From contig NZ_CP034235.1 of assembly GCF_009728935.1 (NCBI RefSeq), positions 4,812,001 to 4,876,000 of the forward strand: a DNA stretch of 64,000 nt, written 5' to 3'. Below, piece after piece: positions 62,108 through 64,000 of this stretch. Source of the stretch: Paenibacillus psychroresistens. Its GTDB lineage: Bacteria; Bacillota; Bacilli; Paenibacillales; NBRC-103111. Made by a program: the position numbers and the translations under genes. The notes under the pieces were generated by a model, which worked only from the letters and a program-made list of their open reading frames with translations, ran no database searches and was not told the origin of the DNA. How positions within the stretch are numbered: the stretch's first letter is position 1; the number at the start of each line of letters is the position of its first letter.

Positions 62108-63265
62108 ATGAATCCTTCTGAGTTATTTACCGGCACAATTAGTCATATTTATTCAGCCTCGTTAATTATTATGATTTTAATATTAATGTTTATCATGTCT
62201 TTAAGCTTATTCCTCAATCGCCGTAAAAAAGCTTATTTTTCATTAACCATTTCCTTGTTTATTGTTATCTTTCAATACGCTTTAGTTATTACCGTAGAAG
62301 CCTCAACCTTGCATAGCGCTCTATCTGAATATCTGGTTTCCTTTCTAAAAGTACTCTCTTTCATCCTAGTGAATATGGGAATCTATCAGCTCTATAACCC
62401 ATCTAGAATGAAACAATTTCTCCTTTTTTACGGCTCTGTTTTTCTGGCGTTTGTAATTTCCTTGCTGCATTTCAGCGTTAATAATTGGTTCGAGGGCACA
62501 CAATCACAGATCGAACAAATGCAAGATCTCGGCTTGGACTTATATTTGCTAATCCTAGTTTTTATTTGCTATTTTGTAGTTGCGAATCGGATCGGACAAA
62601 CCCAAAAATATCGTTTAGGTTTGACACTCTATTTTTTCATGCATATCTCCCATTTTATTAATACCTATTTCCTAGATTCAGAATCACGGGTTTTTTCTGG
62701 GATTGCTAATTTTTTACCCGTTGCTTACTATGCTATTTTATTCATTATTCTTTTTGAACGAGTCGTTGAATTATTGCAGACAAGCTACACCAACTCCATA
62801 ACAGATGGTTTAACAGGCCTTTATAATCGTCGATATTTTGTAAGTCGTGTCAATCAATATGTCAGCAATAGTGTAGCTGTCTCGGTTATTTTTGCCGATA
62901 TTGATAATTTCAAAAAATTAAATGATACCAAAGGTCATCAAAAAGGGGACGAAGCTTTACAGCAGGTTGCCACAATTATGAAGGAAGCTGCTGAGGAGTT
63001 TGGCGTATGTGGAAGATACGGTGGCGAGGAATTGGTTATTCTGGTCACTGATCCAGAGACAGTCACTGGCGAGCTAGCTGAAGAAATCCGCAAACGTGTA
63101 GAAAAAGAAGCAGGGGTTACCATAAGTGTTGGCTACAGCAAGCTCCAGCCTGGAATTACTGCAGAGCAGTTAATTAAACAAGCAGATGATGCCATGTACA
63201 AAGCCAAATCAACCGGCAAGAATAAAGTAGTTAAGTACATTCGTCCTCAATCCATTCAACTCTAG
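62108..63265 (+). CDS. Membrane-bound diguanylate cyclase (GGDEF)
   Basis: 385 residues. Seven or eight membrane helices (about 12-222) form a sensor module; the rest is a GGDEF domain with TDGLTGLYNRRYF, FADIDNFKKLND and the active-site motif GGEEL, so it should make cyclic di-GMP. The inhibitory RxxD site upstream of GGEEL is missing, so product inhibition is unlikely. GGAGG lies 6 bases before the ATG; a terminator follows. Confidence 0.92.
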   Translation: MNPSELFTGTISHIYSASLIIMILILMFIMSLSLFLNRRKKAYFSLTISLFIVIFQYALVITVEASTLHSALSEYLVSFLKVLSFILVNMGIYQLYNPSRMKQFLLFYGSVFLAFVISLLHFSVNNWFEGTQSQIEQMQDLGLDLYLLILVFICYFVVANRIGQTQKYRLGLTLYFFMHISHFINTYFLDSESRVFSGIANFLPVAYYAILFIILFERVVELLQTSYTNSITDGLTGLYNRRYFVSRVNQYVSNSVAVSVIFADIDNFKKLNDTKGHQKGDEALQQVATIMKEAAEEFGVCGRYGGEELVILVTDPETVTGELAEEIRKRVEKEAGVTISVGYSKLQPGITAEQLIKQADDAMYKAKSTGKNKVVKYIRPQSIQL

Positions 63266-63293
63266 TTGCTTTCCTATTAATCTCTCAATTATG

Positions 63294-63321
63294 CACCTAT
63301 TTTCTTTAATAGGTGTTTTTT
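63294..63321 (+). terminator. Terminator after the diguanylate cyclase gene
   Basis: CACCTATT and AATAGGTG around a 6-base loop, followed by six T bases. Confidence 0.88.
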
Positions 63322-63438
63322 GTTTTCTTAAGCTAATATGCTTTTGACTTCTTCAAAATATTCAAAACGGGGTACCCCGGGTAACACCCCAGGGCATATT
63401 ATTCCAAACAAATTGTAATCAACGTATTACTGATTTGG

Positions 63439-64000
63439 CTATTCTGGATCAAAAGCAGTAAGCTTCAGTAAATCCCCAAAGGTACCAATTACAATATCAG
63501 CCTCATCCAACTCCTTGGAATTGCCAAAATCCGCATAGCTGCAGCCAACTACAAAAAGTTGATTTTCTTTGCCAGCTTCAACATCAGAGGATCGATCCCC
63601 TACCATCCAAGCCGATTGCAGATCATATTCAACCAATAACATACGTACCAAATCAACTTTAGATTGTGTTTGATATTCACCCGCACTGTACAAACCTTCA
63701 AATAAGTGATCTAACCCTTTTGCAGCAACAACACCTTTGACGTAACCCTCTAAGCCATTGCTTGCCACAAAGAGACGAATCCCTTTACGATGTAGAGTAG
63801 TTAATGTTTCAAGTACTTTAGGATATAGCTCACCTGTCTTGTTTGCCAGCTCTTCCAATTGATATTGGAGGAGCAGCACATTGGCTCGTTCTCGTGCTGC
63901 CAATGTTGCTTCAGGCATAACACGCTTCCAAATATCCGTCAACAGCATCCCGAGGCTGCCAAGAATCCGCTGAATATCCGGTGTTTCTCCTTCGAAAAGG
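63439..64000 (-). CDS. HAD-family phosphatase (5' end outside the window)
   Basis: The frame runs off the window at 64000; an internal ATG at 63948 is not the start because coding continues upstream with LFEGETPDIQRILGSLG. About 187 residues are visible: part of the cap domain, the second motif serine in RLFVASNGLEGYV, the lysine region SKVDLVRMLL and motif 3 VGDRSSDVEAGKEN. The first motif (DxD) lies outside. It resembles phosphoglycolate-phosphatase-like enzymes. Confidence 0.85.
   Translation of the reverse strand, partial: LFEGETPDIQRILGSLGMLLTDIWKRVMPEATLAARERANVLLLQYQLEELANKTGELYPKVLETLTTLHRKGIRLFVASNGLEGYVKGVVAAKGLDHLFEGLYSAGEYQTQSKVDLVRMLLVEYDLQSAWMVGDRSSDVEAGKENQLFVVGCSYADFGNSKELDEADIVIGTFGDLLKLTAFDPE

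Overview
The window looks like chromosomal DNA of a low-to-mid GC, spore-forming Firmicute of the Paenibacillaceae type. Support comes from Bacillus-style neighbourhoods (lipM, a YqhH-like SNF2 helicase, yqhG, yqzE), a ComP/ComA-like sensor pair, an Sda-type sporulation checkpoint peptide, a YhaO/YhaN nuclease pair, strong AGGAGG ribosome binding sites and many glycosidases. No phage, insertion sequence or CRISPR array was seen.

Layout. 1-4.0 kb is a stress island read leftwards: two MarR repressors that both carry an N-terminal C-x-C, an Ohr/OsmC peroxidase with a decayed duplicate upstream, a thioredoxin-fold protein lacking its nucleophilic cysteine, and a short-chain dehydrogenase plus cupin pair. 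Three promoters share one 15-base element, and the second MarR appears to be leaderless. 4-9 kb holds a sigma factor fused to a VOC domain, an epoxide-hydrolase-like lipoprotein, an AraC relic and an ABC-2 transporter. 9.5-13.3 kb is a B12-dependent ribonucleotide reductase interrupted by an intein and preceded by paired NrdR-like boxes. 13.4-20.4 kb has a D-amino-acid transaminase, lipM, the helicase/yqhG pair, yqzE and a MerR-methyltransferase fusion. 20.5-25.2 kb has an Rpn pseudogene and an ABC exporter operon with its own two-component system. 25.2-32.4 kb has argS, a HisD-family dehydrogenase under a LacI regulator with two perfect operators, tRNA-Leu(CAG), a 46-residue peptide gene and an LtaS-like enzyme.

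32.4-40.4 kb is a three-glycosidase operon (GH36-like, MGH1/GH63-like, GH2 beta-galactosidase) divergent from an AraC activator. 40.4-43.7 kb has a ykkC-class (guanidine-I-like) riboswitch with an intrinsic terminator in front of a NitT/TauT-type ABC importer. 43.8-50 kb is mostly small or exported proteins plus xpt and a YkvI permease. 50-53.8 kb is the most interesting area: a ComP/ComA-like system, a divergent 66-residue peptide ending in Leu-Trp-Trp-Lys that resembles a ComX pheromone precursor, and a mini-operon of an unknown 56-residue peptide and Sda. 53.9-64 kb has a GH78-like enzyme, yhaN (with a sharply GC-rich 5' segment) and yhaO, a glycosyltransferase, a membrane diguanylate cyclase and a HAD phosphatase cut by the window edge.

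Many start codons were moved from the longest reading frame to one supported by a Shine-Dalgarno sequence; these choices are given entry by entry. Function calls rest on recognised motifs and family resemblance read by eye, not on database searches.
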